A stretch of DNA of 64,000 bases, taken from positions 1 through 64,000 of the forward strand of contig CANQXP010000001.1 in the NCBI GenBank assembly GCA_947627885.1, written 5' to 3'. The notes beneath the pieces are model-generated. The model was not told where the DNA came from. It saw nothing but the letters and a program-made list of their open reading frames with translations, and searched no databases. A program made the translations under genes and the position numbers. This DNA is from an uncultured Rikenella sp. (GTDB lineage Bacteria; Bacteroidota; Bacteroidia; Bacteroidales; Rikenellaceae). This document shows positions 23,475 through 31,684 of this stretch, piece by piece (position 1 is the first letter of the stretch; each line of letters starts with the position of its first letter).

Positions 23475-23873
23475 ATGACGCACCAGAGACTGGACTTATA
23501 CGAAGAGATGCCCGCCGGGATGCGCGAATACCTGAGCAACTACGGATGGCACTTTTCGAAGAAGCTGTGCGACTACGCCGTGTCGTGCATGAAGAACAAG
23601 AACGACCGTCACTTTACGGAGGAGGAAGTCAAAGAGATACTGAAAAAGTATTCCGTGGACACCTCCAAGACAAAAGGATATGACGCGATTTATCTGTTCA
23701 ACATGTACTACTCGGATTTCTACCCGGATGCCTTGGACGATGAGAGCAAACTTGCGAAAGCGGTCAAGTGTTCCATCAATGATGAGGACGGGTATGAAGG
23801 CATGCCGCTGACGCGCTACTACGCCGACACCATCGGCAAGGGAGAACCGCTCCTTTGGGAGAAGTTCATGTAA
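23475..23873 (+). CDS. Conserved hypothetical phage protein
   Basis: 132 residues, compact and helical: EEMPAGMREYLSNYGWHFSKKLCDYAV, FTEEEVKEILKKYSVD, YDAIYLFNMYYSDFYPDALDDE and PLTRYYADTIGKGEPLLW. The pattern is typical of an uncharacterised family of gut phages. A terminator follows. Confidence 0.65.
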   Translation: MTHQRLDLYEEMPAGMREYLSNYGWHFSKKLCDYAVSCMKNKNDRHFTEEEVKEILKKYSVDTSKTKGYDAIYLFNMYYSDFYPDALDDESKLAKAVKCSINDEDGYEGMPLTRYYADTIGKGEPLLWEKFM

Positions 23874-23887
23874 CCGATCTACTTTCG

Positions 23888-23917
23888 GGGCGGCCCCGCT
23901 TGTGAGGCTGCCCTTTT
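23888..23917 (+). terminator. Terminator
   Basis: An 8-bp stem gggcggcc/ggctgccc with a 10-nt loop, followed by tttt. Confidence 0.65.
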
Positions 23918-23930
23918 AAAAATCACGCCT

Positions 23931-24113
23931 ATGACACCTGAACAGATACACGCCCTTTTCGGCGGCAAATCGCCGGAGGAGATCAAGAAGAACATTACGC
24001 CCCAGTCGGCCCGTCAACTATTGGATTTGATCGCTGCCAATCCCAAGCGGATACCGCGGTTTATCCGCAGGCGGGCGGAAAAAGAACTAACCAAAATAGC
24101 TTTCGGAAAATGA
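23931..24113 (+). CDS. Hypothetical 60-residue protein
   Basis: Helical with a basic C-terminus (QSARQLLDLIAANPKRIPRFIRRRAEKEL). It overlaps the next gene by 4 bp (ATGA), which supports translation. Confidence 0.55.
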   Translation: MTPEQIHALFGGKSPEEIKKNITPQSARQLLDLIAANPKRIPRFIRRRAEKELTKIAFGK

Positions 24114-24526
24114 GAACGGCTGACATCGACTTAGGCACGTACAACTGGAGGGTACTGGCATTCTTCGAGGTGGCTCCGGAAGATAAGGATGGTATTCTGG
24201 ATGTCCTGTACGAGATCGGAGCGCCGGACGAGATTATGGACAATGCCGAAGAACTGTTGTCCGATTCCGAGCGGTATGACTTCGGATTGACCTATTCCAA
24301 CAAACTGGACCATATCACGGTGATGGTAATCGGCCGCCATACATCCAAAAGCGAGTTTTTCGATTCGATTTCGCACGAGGTACGTCACCTGGTGGATCAC
24401 ATCTCCGCGGCGTACGGGTACCGTCCGGGAGGCGAGTCCGTGGCCTATATGACCGGAGCTATTTCGGCCCGGCTGACGGCGTATGTGCAGCGTTACGTCT
24501 GCGATTGCAAACATCATGATTATTAA
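24110..24526 (+). CDS. Hypothetical protein with HExxH-like motif
   Basis: 138 residues. SISHEVRHLVDHISAAYG (about 85-102) contains HExxH, as in zincin-type metallopeptidases, with a further His nearby. The N-terminal half is alpha/beta. A role in virion maturation or as a small peptidase is possible but unproven. Confidence 0.6.
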   Translation: MRTADIDLGTYNWRVLAFFEVAPEDKDGILDVLYEIGAPDEIMDNAEELLSDSERYDFGLTYSNKLDHITVMVIGRHTSKSEFFDSISHEVRHLVDHISAAYGYRPGGESVAYMTGAISARLTAYVQRYVCDCKHHDY

Positions 24527-24543
24527 CTTTTAAAACCAAAAAG

Positions 24544-24804
24544 ATGATCCAAAATGAATTGAACACTAAACTGGGTATTCGGGCATTTGCTCTGGAAATG
24601 GCAACCAAGAATCCCATGAGGACGACAGCAGAAATTATTGCCCAAGCCGCTGAATACACGGACTTTATTATTAGTGGTGTCGATATGCCGGAATTTATAG
24701 ATTCCTGGGCGACTTTCAATCAAATAAAAAAGACGCTTGAGGCTATGGCTGAGTTCTCCAAAATACCTATACCTAAAGAAAACGATAAACAAGAATTGTC
24801 TTAA
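24544..24804 (+). CDS. Hypothetical phage protein
   Basis: 86 residues, helical (LGIRAFALEMATKNPMRTTAEIIAQAAEYTDFII). No family recognised. Next gene follows after 3 bp. Confidence 0.5.
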   Translation: MIQNELNTKLGIRAFALEMATKNPMRTTAEIIAQAAEYTDFIISGVDMPEFIDSWATFNQIKKTLEAMAEFSKIPIPKENDKQELS

Positions 24805-24807
24805 GTC

Positions 24808-24960
24808 ATGTGTAACCATACCGAATGTGCCGGATGCCGGTGCGCCGAAAAAGAGAAGCAGCGCCGCGAGCGTATTGCCGAATTGCTCAAAATGCTCGAA
24901 CCGGAGCTGCCTTCACACATCTTCGAACAGGTCAAAGAAGAGTTGGAGCAACTGATATAA
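24808..24960 (+). CDS. Small Cys-rich helical protein
   Basis: 50 residues: a His/Cys N-terminus (CNHTECAGCRC), a basic helix and an acidic amphipathic helix. Ends just before a terminator. Function unknown. Confidence 0.5.
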   Translation: MCNHTECAGCRCAEKEKQRRERIAELLKMLEPELPSHIFEQVKEELEQLI

Positions 24961-24969
24961 ATAAATTCA

Positions 24970-25000
24970 AAGGACTTCGAAAAAGAAGTCCTTTTTATTT
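24970..25000 (+). terminator. Terminator before the packaging module
   Basis: aaggacttc/gaagtcctt stem (24970-24978, 24985-24993) with a 6-nt loop and a T-rich tail. The late element begins inside its T-tract. Confidence 0.8.
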
Positions 25001-25029
25001 GCATAATGTGCCGTCCGCATAAACCTTTG
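24998..25029 (+). promoter_or_regulatory. Late element, copy 1 (packaging module)
   Basis: The 31-bp block beginning ttgcataatgtgccgtccgc and ending ataaacctttg is identical at 24999-25029, 30557-30587 and 43822-43852. Here it lies 4 bp before the GTG of the small terminase gene. The end resembles a -7 box with a longer spacer (TA, 4 nt, TTTG). I infer a late phage promoter. Confidence 0.65.
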
Positions 25030-25033
25030 CGAT

Positions 25034-25597
25034 GTGGCAAACAGCAAACTGACTATCAAGCAAGAAAAGTTCTGCAACAAGTATCTCGAATGCGGCAATG
25101 CTTCCGAGGCATATCGTTTTGCTTACAACTGCTCTAAGATGAGCAATAATGTTATCTACAATAAGGCAAGTGAGATGCTTGACAACGGTGAGATTAAGGT
25201 GAGGCTTGATTACCTCAAAAATCATCTTGCCGAGGCAGCCGGAATTTCGGCCCTGCAAATCATCCGAGAGCATCAAAAGATTGCCTTTTCCGATGCCACT
25301 CGTGTGAGAAATGGATGGATGTCCCTCAAGGACTTCGAATCTTTGACCGCAGATGAAAAAGCATGTATCAAAACGATAGAAACCAAACAGACTAAACGAG
25401 TAACCCCTGCCGGAGATGAAGTGATCGACGAACAAGTTAAGATTACTTGCTATGACAAGCAGAAAGCGCTTGACAGTATCGTGAGCATGCTTGGGTATAA
25501 TGCACCTGTAAGGAAGGACATAGAAGCTCAAATCGGTTGTAAGCCTATGTCGAAAGAACAGGCACGAGCAATAGTAAGGGATATAATCCATGAATAA
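25034..25597 (+). CDS. Terminase small subunit
   Basis: 187 residues. N-terminal helix-turn-helix typical of Terminase_2 proteins (LTIKQEKFCNKYLECGNASEAYRFAY, then ASEMLDNGEIKVRLDYL), a helical middle, and a C-terminus ending MSKEQARAIVRDIIHE that overlaps the large subunit gene by 8 bp. It recognises the packaging site and loads the large subunit. The start is a GTG only 4 bp after the late element, so the mRNA may be nearly leaderless. Confidence 0.87.
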   Translation: MANSKLTIKQEKFCNKYLECGNASEAYRFAYNCSKMSNNVIYNKASEMLDNGEIKVRLDYLKNHLAEAAGISALQIIREHQKIAFSDATRVRNGWMSLKDFESLTADEKACIKTIETKQTKRVTPAGDEVIDEQVKITCYDKQKALDSIVSMLGYNAPVRKDIEAQIGCKPMSKEQARAIVRDIIHE

Positions 25598-27053
25598 CTT
25601 TACCGACATACAGATAGAGGCGGCTTGTTGCATGAGCGGCATTCTTCCTTTTACACGATATTTCTTCAAAAAGAAATCCGGACGGGAATTTGTAGTTAGC
25701 CATCATCACAAAATCATAGCTGATGCCCTTGACAAGGTCATAGATGGGAAGATAACGAAACTAATTATTAATCTCCCACCTCGATATACCAAGACCGAAT
25801 TGGCCGTCAAGAACTTTGTAGCTTATGGTCTTGCCCTTAATCCTGCTTCGAAATTCATTCATTTGTCTTATTCCGATGAACTTGCGCTCGATAACTCGGA
25901 AGAAATACGCGATGAAATCATAAAGTCCGAAGCTTATCAACGTTTATTCCCTTATGTTCAGATTAAAAAGGCGAGCGATGCCAAGAAAAAATGGTATACC
26001 ACTGAAAAGGGCGGCGTGTACGCTACAAGTGCATCCGGACAAGTTACCGGATTTGGAGCGGGGGCCGTTGATGAATTGGAACCGGAGCTGGACGGAATGG
26101 AGCAGGGAACACCATTTGCCGGAGCTTTGATTATCGATGACCCCATAAAGCCAGAAGACGCTCTGTCAGACACAGTTCGAGAAAGGGTCAATAATCGTTT
26201 CGAAACCACTATCCGAAACCGGGTCAACTCCCGCAATACTCCGATCATCATCATTATGCAACGGCTTCATGAGCATGACTTGTGCGGCTATCTGCAAGAG
26301 ATCGAGCCGGATGACTGGACGGTCATATCATTGCCGTGTATCTATTATGATGAAGAAGGAAAAGAACAAGCCCTGTGGCCGTTTAAACATACTCTGCCTG
26401 AGCTTCGGAAGATACAAGCTGCAAATCCGTTCGTTTTCGAAACCCAGTACATGCAGAATCCCAAGCCGATAGAAGGCTTGATGTATTCCGCATTCCGCAC
26501 CTACGATATAACTCCCAACAGCCGGCATGCCGTCCGAAAGAACTACACTGACACTGCCGATACGGGAAAAGACTATTTATGCTCGATATGCTATGTAGAG
26601 ACTGAGACTGCTAATTATGTCACTGATGTGCTCTACACCCAGAAGCAGATGGAATACACCGAGCCTAAAACATCCGAGATGTTAACCAAAAATAAGACCG
26701 AAGTTGCGATCATAGAGAGCAATAACGGAGGCCGGGGATTTGCCCGCAATGTCGAAAGGCAGTGCAGATTGGATGGTAATAACACCACTCGTTTCGAGTG
26801 GTTCAATCAGACACAGAATAAGCAGGTACGCATATTCACTCATTCTGCGGAAGTACAGAACCTAATTTACTTCCCGACCGATTGGAGGCACCGGTGGCCG
26901 GAGTTCGCAGCGCATATATTATCGTATCGAAAAGAAGGTAAAAATTCTCATGATGACGCCCCGGACGCTCTGACGGGAACCGTGGAAAAACGGCAACCGA
27001 GTTACGGGCAGACCATATTCGACAAAGATGACCTTTATTTTGACGGACTTTAA
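25590..27053 (+). CDS. Terminase large subunit
   Basis: 487 residues. ATPase domain with Walker A-like NLPPRYTKTELA (about 61-72), Walker B ALIIDDP (about 179-185) and coupling motif near IIIIMQRLHEHDLCG; nuclease domain with IIESNNGG and SHDDAPDALTG near the end. This motor pumps DNA into the prohead and cuts it. The small subunit gene overlaps it and the portal gene follows after 11 bp. Confidence 0.95.
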   Translation: MNNFTDIQIEAACCMSGILPFTRYFFKKKSGREFVVSHHHKIIADALDKVIDGKITKLIINLPPRYTKTELAVKNFVAYGLALNPASKFIHLSYSDELALDNSEEIRDEIIKSEAYQRLFPYVQIKKASDAKKKWYTTEKGGVYATSASGQVTGFGAGAVDELEPELDGMEQGTPFAGALIIDDPIKPEDALSDTVRERVNNRFETTIRNRVNSRNTPIIIIMQRLHEHDLCGYLQEIEPDDWTVISLPCIYYDEEGKEQALWPFKHTLPELRKIQAANPFVFETQYMQNPKPIEGLMYSAFRTYDITPNSRHAVRKNYTDTADTGKDYLCSICYVETETANYVTDVLYTQKQMEYTEPKTSEMLTKNKTEVAIIESNNGGRGFARNVERQCRLDGNNTTRFEWFNQTQNKQVRIFTHSAEVQNLIYFPTDWRHRWPEFAAHILSYRKEGKNSHDDAPDALTGTVEKRQPSYGQTIFDKDDLYFDGL

Positions 27054-27064
27054 ACATTGATGAC

Positions 27065-28549
27065 ATGGGAATTATCGGAAGTATATTCAATGTAATCGGC
27101 AACCAGGCTCAAAATGCAGTCGGTATAAATCGTGATATAGAATCCTTATTGGATTCAAGAGATGTATCCAAAGCAGTAAGCCTATTTCAAAATCGGGACA
27201 CGGAGGTCGAGAAAGCGATCCAGGAATATGACCCTGCGCTACATAAGATCATGATGCGCCCCGATAAGGAACGAAAAGGAAGAGCTCCGAAGGAAACTGC
27301 AAAGCTCGCCACTTCTTATCAAGTGCTTATCAACGAGACGGAACTGACTTTCTTGTATGGAAATAATGTGAAATGGTCTTTGACCTCCGGCGATCAGACA
27401 AAAGACGCATTCAAGACTTTCACCGATTTCCTCAAAACAACCCGATTTAATACCACGCAACGTCAGTTAAAACGCTATGCCGGCGCGGAGACAGAAGCTG
27501 CAAAACTCTATTACGTGTATCGATCCGATGATGGAGGCACGAAGGTGGGCGTAAAGGTACTTGCCAAGAGTAAAGGAGATATGATCCGTCCTTTGTTCGA
27601 TCAATATGATAACATGCTGGCTTTCGGCCATGGATATTACTTGCTGGAAGGCAATAAGACCGTACTACATTACGACATCTATTACCCTGCAGTCATTTAC
27701 CGATGCCGTAAAGCGAATATCGGCTGGGAAGTTTCTGCGGAGAGGAATGAGATCGGCAAGATACCGGTTATTTATGTCCGACAGTCCGAAGCCTGGTATG
27801 GTGTGCAGCCGTTAATCGACCGGGTGGAATTATTGAGATCTCGCATTGCGGACACAAACGATTATGTAGCCGACCCGATTCTGAAAGCCTCTGCAGATAT
27901 TATTACCGGAATGAAAGACTCCGGTAGACAAGGATCCTTACCTGATCCAGGGAGTGTCGGAAAGGCAGTGCGGATGAGTAAGGATAGTATTCTTGAATAT
28001 CTCACCGTGGACACGGCAACAGATTTAAAAGCTACCGAGTTATCGGACTTGCACAAAGTGATCCTGGTCATGTCCATGACGCCGGACTTGTCATTTGAAG
28101 CATTGGTTGCAGCGGGAGCACCCAGCGGGCGAGCACTCCGGCGGGCTATGGCGCTGGGGTATATGAAGCGAGCAAAGAATATCGAGATATACGACATCGC
28201 ACAAGACCGCGAAGCCAACCTGATTAAAGCGATCATTGGCAATGTGCTTGACGTATCGATGAAGAGACAGATGGAAGCCTTGTCAGTATCATTCGAATTT
28301 GCAGAACCTTTCCAAGACGACGTGTCAGAACGAATTGCGGACGTTATTCGCTTGTACGAGTCCGGATTGATGAGTCTGGATACTGCCGTATCCCTGATCG
28401 ATTACGTCAAGGATCCGGCAACGGAAATACCAAAGATACTCGCAGAACAGGCGGAACGCAGGCAACAGGAGATCGAGTCACAGGGATCCATGTTCGGGGA
28501 GTTTCCAAGTCTCACTTCATCAGACGATGATAATGCAGGTGCGGCATGA
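27065..28549 (+). CDS. Portal protein
   Basis: 494 residues, SPP1 gp6-like portal family by size, position and pattern (LLDSRDVSKAVSLFQNRD, GKIPVIYVRQSEAWYGVQPLIDRVELLRSRIADTNDY, MSMTPDLSFEALVAAGAPSGRALRRAMALGYMKRAKN). It forms the dodecameric ring at the capsid vertex. The C-terminus is helical and acidic. The next gene overlaps by 4 bp. Confidence 0.88.
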   Translation: MGIIGSIFNVIGNQAQNAVGINRDIESLLDSRDVSKAVSLFQNRDTEVEKAIQEYDPALHKIMMRPDKERKGRAPKETAKLATSYQVLINETELTFLYGNNVKWSLTSGDQTKDAFKTFTDFLKTTRFNTTQRQLKRYAGAETEAAKLYYVYRSDDGGTKVGVKVLAKSKGDMIRPLFDQYDNMLAFGHGYYLLEGNKTVLHYDIYYPAVIYRCRKANIGWEVSAERNEIGKIPVIYVRQSEAWYGVQPLIDRVELLRSRIADTNDYVADPILKASADIITGMKDSGRQGSLPDPGSVGKAVRMSKDSILEYLTVDTATDLKATELSDLHKVILVMSMTPDLSFEALVAAGAPSGRALRRAMALGYMKRAKNIEIYDIAQDREANLIKAIIGNVLDVSMKRQMEALSVSFEFAEPFQDDVSERIADVIRLYESGLMSLDTAVSLIDYVKDPATEIPKILAEQAERRQQEIESQGSMFGEFPSLTSSDDDNAGAA

Positions 28550-28722
28550 CAATAGAAGAAAAATTAGACCTGATTATCAGGCAACAGCAGGAAAACAACC
28601 TGTGGTTGCGTGCCATCGGACAATTCATCTATGATAATCAGCGGAGCGACGGTAAGGATTTCAGTTTGGATCTTATCGCCAATCTGCTGGCGGGCAATAT
28701 CCTATTCACGCAAGGACGATGA
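28546..28722 (+). CDS. Small head-region protein
   Basis: 58 residues, helical (EEKLDLIIRQQQENNLWLRAI), with ATGA overlaps to both the portal gene and the minor head gene. The tight coupling supports a real gene. Function unknown. Confidence 0.65.
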   Translation: MTIEEKLDLIIRQQQENNLWLRAIGQFIYDNQRSDGKDFSLDLIANLLAGNILFTQGR

Positions 28723-29801
28723 CCGAATACGAAAAGCTGTCTCCGGAAGAGATATTCCGGCAGATTAGGAAGATTAACGCCGATGCAGCGCAAAGGATTG
28801 AACGCCTGTTTTTATTGTTCGCCGACGACGTTGCCGGGCTGGGGTTGATCCGTTCATACCTACAACGTGATGAGCCGGATTTCCTTCGAAATATGAAACG
28901 TCTGTCCGGTACTTTGAACAACCGGATCGACGAGTTGCTTGATAATATCTATCTCGTTATATCGGGGGCCTATACCCGAACATGGACGACCGGAGAGGCA
29001 TTAGGCAGATCAATCATCAAGACAAAGCTCACGAACCGGGAAGCTTTGTTCGAATGGTTGGAGAAAGAGGGCACATTCGCGCATCGGGCGAAAGCAATGA
29101 ATAATTTCCGGCTCACCAAAACCTCTTTCCGTCTTTCGTCACGCATATGGAAAGAAGGGATACGCGGCCAGATAGAAGATGCACTTCAATTGGCATTGTC
29201 CGAAGGAAAAAGCGCGGATCAACTTTCGCTCGATTTAAGGAGGTATCTAAAAGAGCCTGATAGACTATACCGGCGGGTGCGGGATAAGGAAACAGGAGAA
29301 CTGAAACTAAGTCAAAATGCCAAAGATTATCATCCAGGGCAAGGCGTTTACCGCTCCTCCTACCAGAATGCGCTTCGTCTGGCCGCAAATGAGATCAACA
29401 CGGCCTACCGTCGCTCGGAGCGAGAGATGTACCAGAACAATCCGGTGATTATAGGCTACCGGATCAGCCTTTCCAACAATCATACCTGCAACGGGCTTCC
29501 ATTCGTGGATATATGCGATTACGCAGAAGGGGTATACCCTAAAGATTTCGTTTGGACTGGGTGGCATGTAAAGTGCCGTTGCAATATGACGCCTGTATTC
29601 GCTTCCCAAAATGACTTGGCTGCCATGCAACGCGCCATCTTGCAAGGTAAAGATCCGAATGTCATCCGTACCCGACAAATTAAGGACATTCCCACCTCCT
29701 TCAAGAATTGGAGCGCAGGGCACAAGGAGCAGCTGTCAAGATGGAAATCGAAACCTTACTATGTTTTAGACAATCCGAATTACAGCAAATACTTCGTATG
29801 A
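28719..29801 (+). CDS. Minor head / head morphogenesis protein (SPP1 gp7-like)
   Basis: 360 residues. Helical N-terminus, then ADQLSLDLRRYLKEPDRLYRRVRD, RSSYQNALRLAANEINTAYRRSEREMY and a conserved C-terminal His/Cys/Trp motif (NHTCNGLPFVDICDYAEG ... GWHVKCRCNMTPV) typical of the phage Mu F/SPP1 gp7 domain. It helps head assembly and DNA ejection. Confidence 0.87.
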   Translation: MTEYEKLSPEEIFRQIRKINADAAQRIERLFLLFADDVAGLGLIRSYLQRDEPDFLRNMKRLSGTLNNRIDELLDNIYLVISGAYTRTWTTGEALGRSIIKTKLTNREALFEWLEKEGTFAHRAKAMNNFRLTKTSFRLSSRIWKEGIRGQIEDALQLALSEGKSADQLSLDLRRYLKEPDRLYRRVRDKETGELKLSQNAKDYHPGQGVYRSSYQNALRLAANEINTAYRRSEREMYQNNPVIIGYRISLSNNHTCNGLPFVDICDYAEGVYPKDFVWTGWHVKCRCNMTPVFASQNDLAAMQRAILQGKDPNVIRTRQIKDIPTSFKNWSAGHKEQLSRWKSKPYYVLDNPNYSKYFV

Positions 29802-29810
29802 AATTAATCA

Positions 29811-30221
29811 CTATAGGGAAATATGCTGCAATTCTGATCCTAACCGGTGTAAAGCTTCCTCGATTTGCTTACGCCGGCTTTCAGATGGAGTGGCGACACC
29901 ACAAATATACTTTGCCATGAGGCTTTGATTGATCCCCATTACCCGCGCCAACTGGTTTACATTTATCTCAGGTAGAGAATCGAAGATTTGCGCGATCTCA
30001 TTTTGTGGTTTGCTAGCCTCGGCAAAAAAGCCCTCGAAACTCAAATCCTCGTCCAACGTTTCCCAATGGATACCGAAAGGCGAGAAGGTATAATCCTGCC
30101 GCTGTTCGTCCGTGGCGTTATACAGACGCGGAAAAGCTTTCAGCGGAAGGCTCGCCGTCCGCCCGTCGTTGGTAGTGAGGTGTATCCGTCCCTCTCCGAA
30201 CCATATTCTCTGTGCTTTCAT
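29811..30221 (-). CDS. DUF2442/HTH antitoxin-like protein
   Basis: 136 residues from ATG 30221. The first 80 residues resemble DUF2442 (RIWFGEGRIHLTTNDGRTASLPLKAFPRL, then FGIHWETLDEDLSFEGFF). The C-terminus is a helix-turn-helix (VNQLARVMGINQSLMAKYICGVATPSESRRKQIEEAL). Together with the DUF4160 protein 10 bp upstream it forms a toxin-antitoxin-like pair. It is antisense to the head operon, as a moron. Toxin and antitoxin roles are inferred; the HTH partner is probably the antitoxin and autorepressor. Confidence 0.72.
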   Translation of the reverse strand: MKAQRIWFGEGRIHLTTNDGRTASLPLKAFPRLYNATDEQRQDYTFSPFGIHWETLDEDLSFEGFFAEASKPQNEIAQIFDSLPEINVNQLARVMGINQSLMAKYICGVATPSESRRKQIEEALHRLGSELQHISL

Positions 30222-30231
30222 AAACGTCGTT

Positions 30232-30465
30232 TTATTTGTTGAAATATTCGTTCCAACGTTCGACAATCACCTCTTTGTTCTCTTCGATAGCGGCCTCGGC
30301 ATATTTAAGTTCGCGTGTTTTCAGGCCATGATTCTCGATCATCTGAATCGGGTCGATCCGGAACCGTGCCTCGCCGTCTCCGTTGCTCACGTGAACGTGT
30401 ATCGGCTCGTGGTCGTTCGAATAGAAGAAAAACTTCAAACCTAAATAGTAAAAGAGTACCGGCAT
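30232..30465 (-). CDS. DUF4160 protein (putative toxin partner)
   Basis: 77 residues from ATG 30465. Pattern MPVLFYYLGLKFFFYSNDHEPIHVHVSN, with the HEPIHVHV signature of DUF4160, then KTRELKYAEAAIEENKEVIVERW. It is first in a two-gene operon with the DUF2442/HTH gene. The start at 30465 is chosen because the longer frame would run through the promoter and operator. Confidence 0.77.
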   Translation of the reverse strand: MPVLFYYLGLKFFFYSNDHEPIHVHVSNGDGEARFRIDPIQMIENHGLKTRELKYAEAAIEENKEVIVERWNEYFNK

Positions 30466-30485
30466 ATCTATCGATGTTTCTGATA

Positions 30486-30517
30486 CAAATATATGGAATA
30501 AATATATTCCATGCAAA
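30486..30517 (-). promoter_or_regulatory. Promoter with internal operator for the DUF4160/DUF2442 pair
   Basis: On the minus strand: TTTG (30517-30514), 20-bp spacer, TATATTTG (30493-30486). The spacer contains the palindrome tggaataaatatattcca (30494-30511), well placed for autorepression. Confidence 0.72.
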
Positions 30518-30556
30518 TTATTTGCCATAGTACTGGAAGGATTTTATTAAAAACTC

Positions 30557-30587
30557 TTGCATAATGTGCCGTCCGCATAAACCTTTG
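30557..30587 (+). promoter_or_regulatory. Late element, copy 2 (head module)
   Basis: Identical to copies 1 and 3 over 31 bp; with copy 3 the identity extends to about 39 bp (from aaaactc to the final t). A terminator lies 22 bp downstream and the scaffold gene 65 bp downstream. Confidence 0.65.
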
Positions 30588-30608
30588 TGTTGCCGAGGCA
30601 CTTACATA

Positions 30609-30636
30609 GTCCGTCGGTGTTCCGGCGGACTTTTTT
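30609..30636 (+). terminator. Terminator between late element 2 and the head genes
   Basis: gtccgtcgg (30609-30617), loop tgtt, ccggcggac (30622-30630) and six T. Its position downstream of the late element suggests attenuation or antitermination. Confidence 0.75.
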
Positions 30637-30651
30637 AAACTCAAATAACAC

Positions 30652-31266
30652 ATGAAAGAAAAACTTTTTAACGCGCTGAAAACGGAATACGCGAATCTCG
30701 GGTTCAGCGACACGGCCATCTCCGGGGTCGCCGAATCACTGGCCACAACGGGATCGGTTACGGACGAGAACCTTGACGCCATCGTCAAGGGGCAAAAATC
30801 GCTTTTGACTTCGTTCCAAAGCGAAATCGACAGCCGGGTAACTTCGGCCCGCGAAAAGGCGCTCGCGGAACGAAAATCGGAAGCAACATCCGCTGGGGGC
30901 GGCGATCTTGCCGAACCCAAACCATCCGCATCTACCGCCGACATCCGATCTCTGATCGAGAAGGCGTTCGAAGAACGGGTAACTCCGCTACAGCAGAAGT
31001 TACAAGTTTACGAAAGCAGGGAGGCGGCGAACGAGCGGCAGAACATGATCTCCGCCAAAGCCAAAGAGCTGGGTATAGATCCCAAAGGGTTGCAATTCAT
31101 CCACGTGCCGGACGAGCTGGATGAGGAGGGGATTACCAAGCACCTGACGGCCTATAAACAGTACGAGGTTGATCGGGGATTGCCGACAAGGTCTCCATTC
31201 CCGCAAACAGACGGGAAAGTGACCAAAGAAGAAGCCGACCGCATTGCGGAAAGCATGCCTATTTAA
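30652..31266 (+). CDS. Scaffolding-type head protein
   Basis: 204 residues, highly charged and helical, directly before the decoration and capsid genes. MKEKLFNALKTEYANLGFSDTAISGVAESL at the N-terminus and AFEERVTPLQQKLQVYESREAANERQNMISAKAKELGI resemble phage capsid scaffolds of the GP20 type. It would guide capsid assembly and be removed before packaging. Confidence 0.75.
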   Translation: MKEKLFNALKTEYANLGFSDTAISGVAESLATTGSVTDENLDAIVKGQKSLLTSFQSEIDSRVTSAREKALAERKSEATSAGGGDLAEPKPSASTADIRSLIEKAFEERVTPLQQKLQVYESREAANERQNMISAKAKELGIDPKGLQFIHVPDELDEEGITKHLTAYKQYEVDRGLPTRSPFPQTDGKVTKEEADRIAESMPI

Positions 31267-31284
31267 AAACTTAACAACAAAACA

Positions 31285-31680
31285 ATGGCAACAGCAAACT
31301 TGACGAACCCTGCTACAGAGGTCATCACGGGCAATGATAGCATTGTTATGCCTAATTACCTGGAAGGCATTAGGGGCGGTCGTACACTCGATGTTACGGG
31401 GTATCCGCACCCGGTGATCCACGCCGGGCATGTGATCATCAAAGACAGTGCAGGTGAATACAAACCCATGCCTCTGAACGAGGCGGGCGACGAGTATTCG
31501 ACCCTACCTGATGGGGCATCATACGCAGGGTACTTGGTGGCAAGTGTCCTCACCGAACGTCCTTTCGCCGGGATTATGGTGCGGGGAACCATCAATCCTA
31601 AAGCAACCCCTTTCAAGATGGACACTATTCTGGCGGCGGTAAAAGCCGACCTGCCGCTAATCGATTACATGGAGGACTAG
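31285..31680 (+). CDS. Head decoration protein-like
   Basis: 131 residues. HPVIHAGHVIIKDSAGEYKPMPL, PDGASYAGYLVASVL and AGIMVRGTINPKA resemble capsid cementing proteins of the lambda D/head-fiber type. It sits between scaffold and major capsid genes, where such proteins are coded. Stabilises the shell; the call rests on pattern and place. Confidence 0.7.
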   Translation: MATANLTNPATEVITGNDSIVMPNYLEGIRGGRTLDVTGYPHPVIHAGHVIIKDSAGEYKPMPLNEAGDEYSTLPDGASYAGYLVASVLTERPFAGIMVRGTINPKATPFKMDTILAAVKADLPLIDYMED

Positions 31681-31684
31681 CAAC

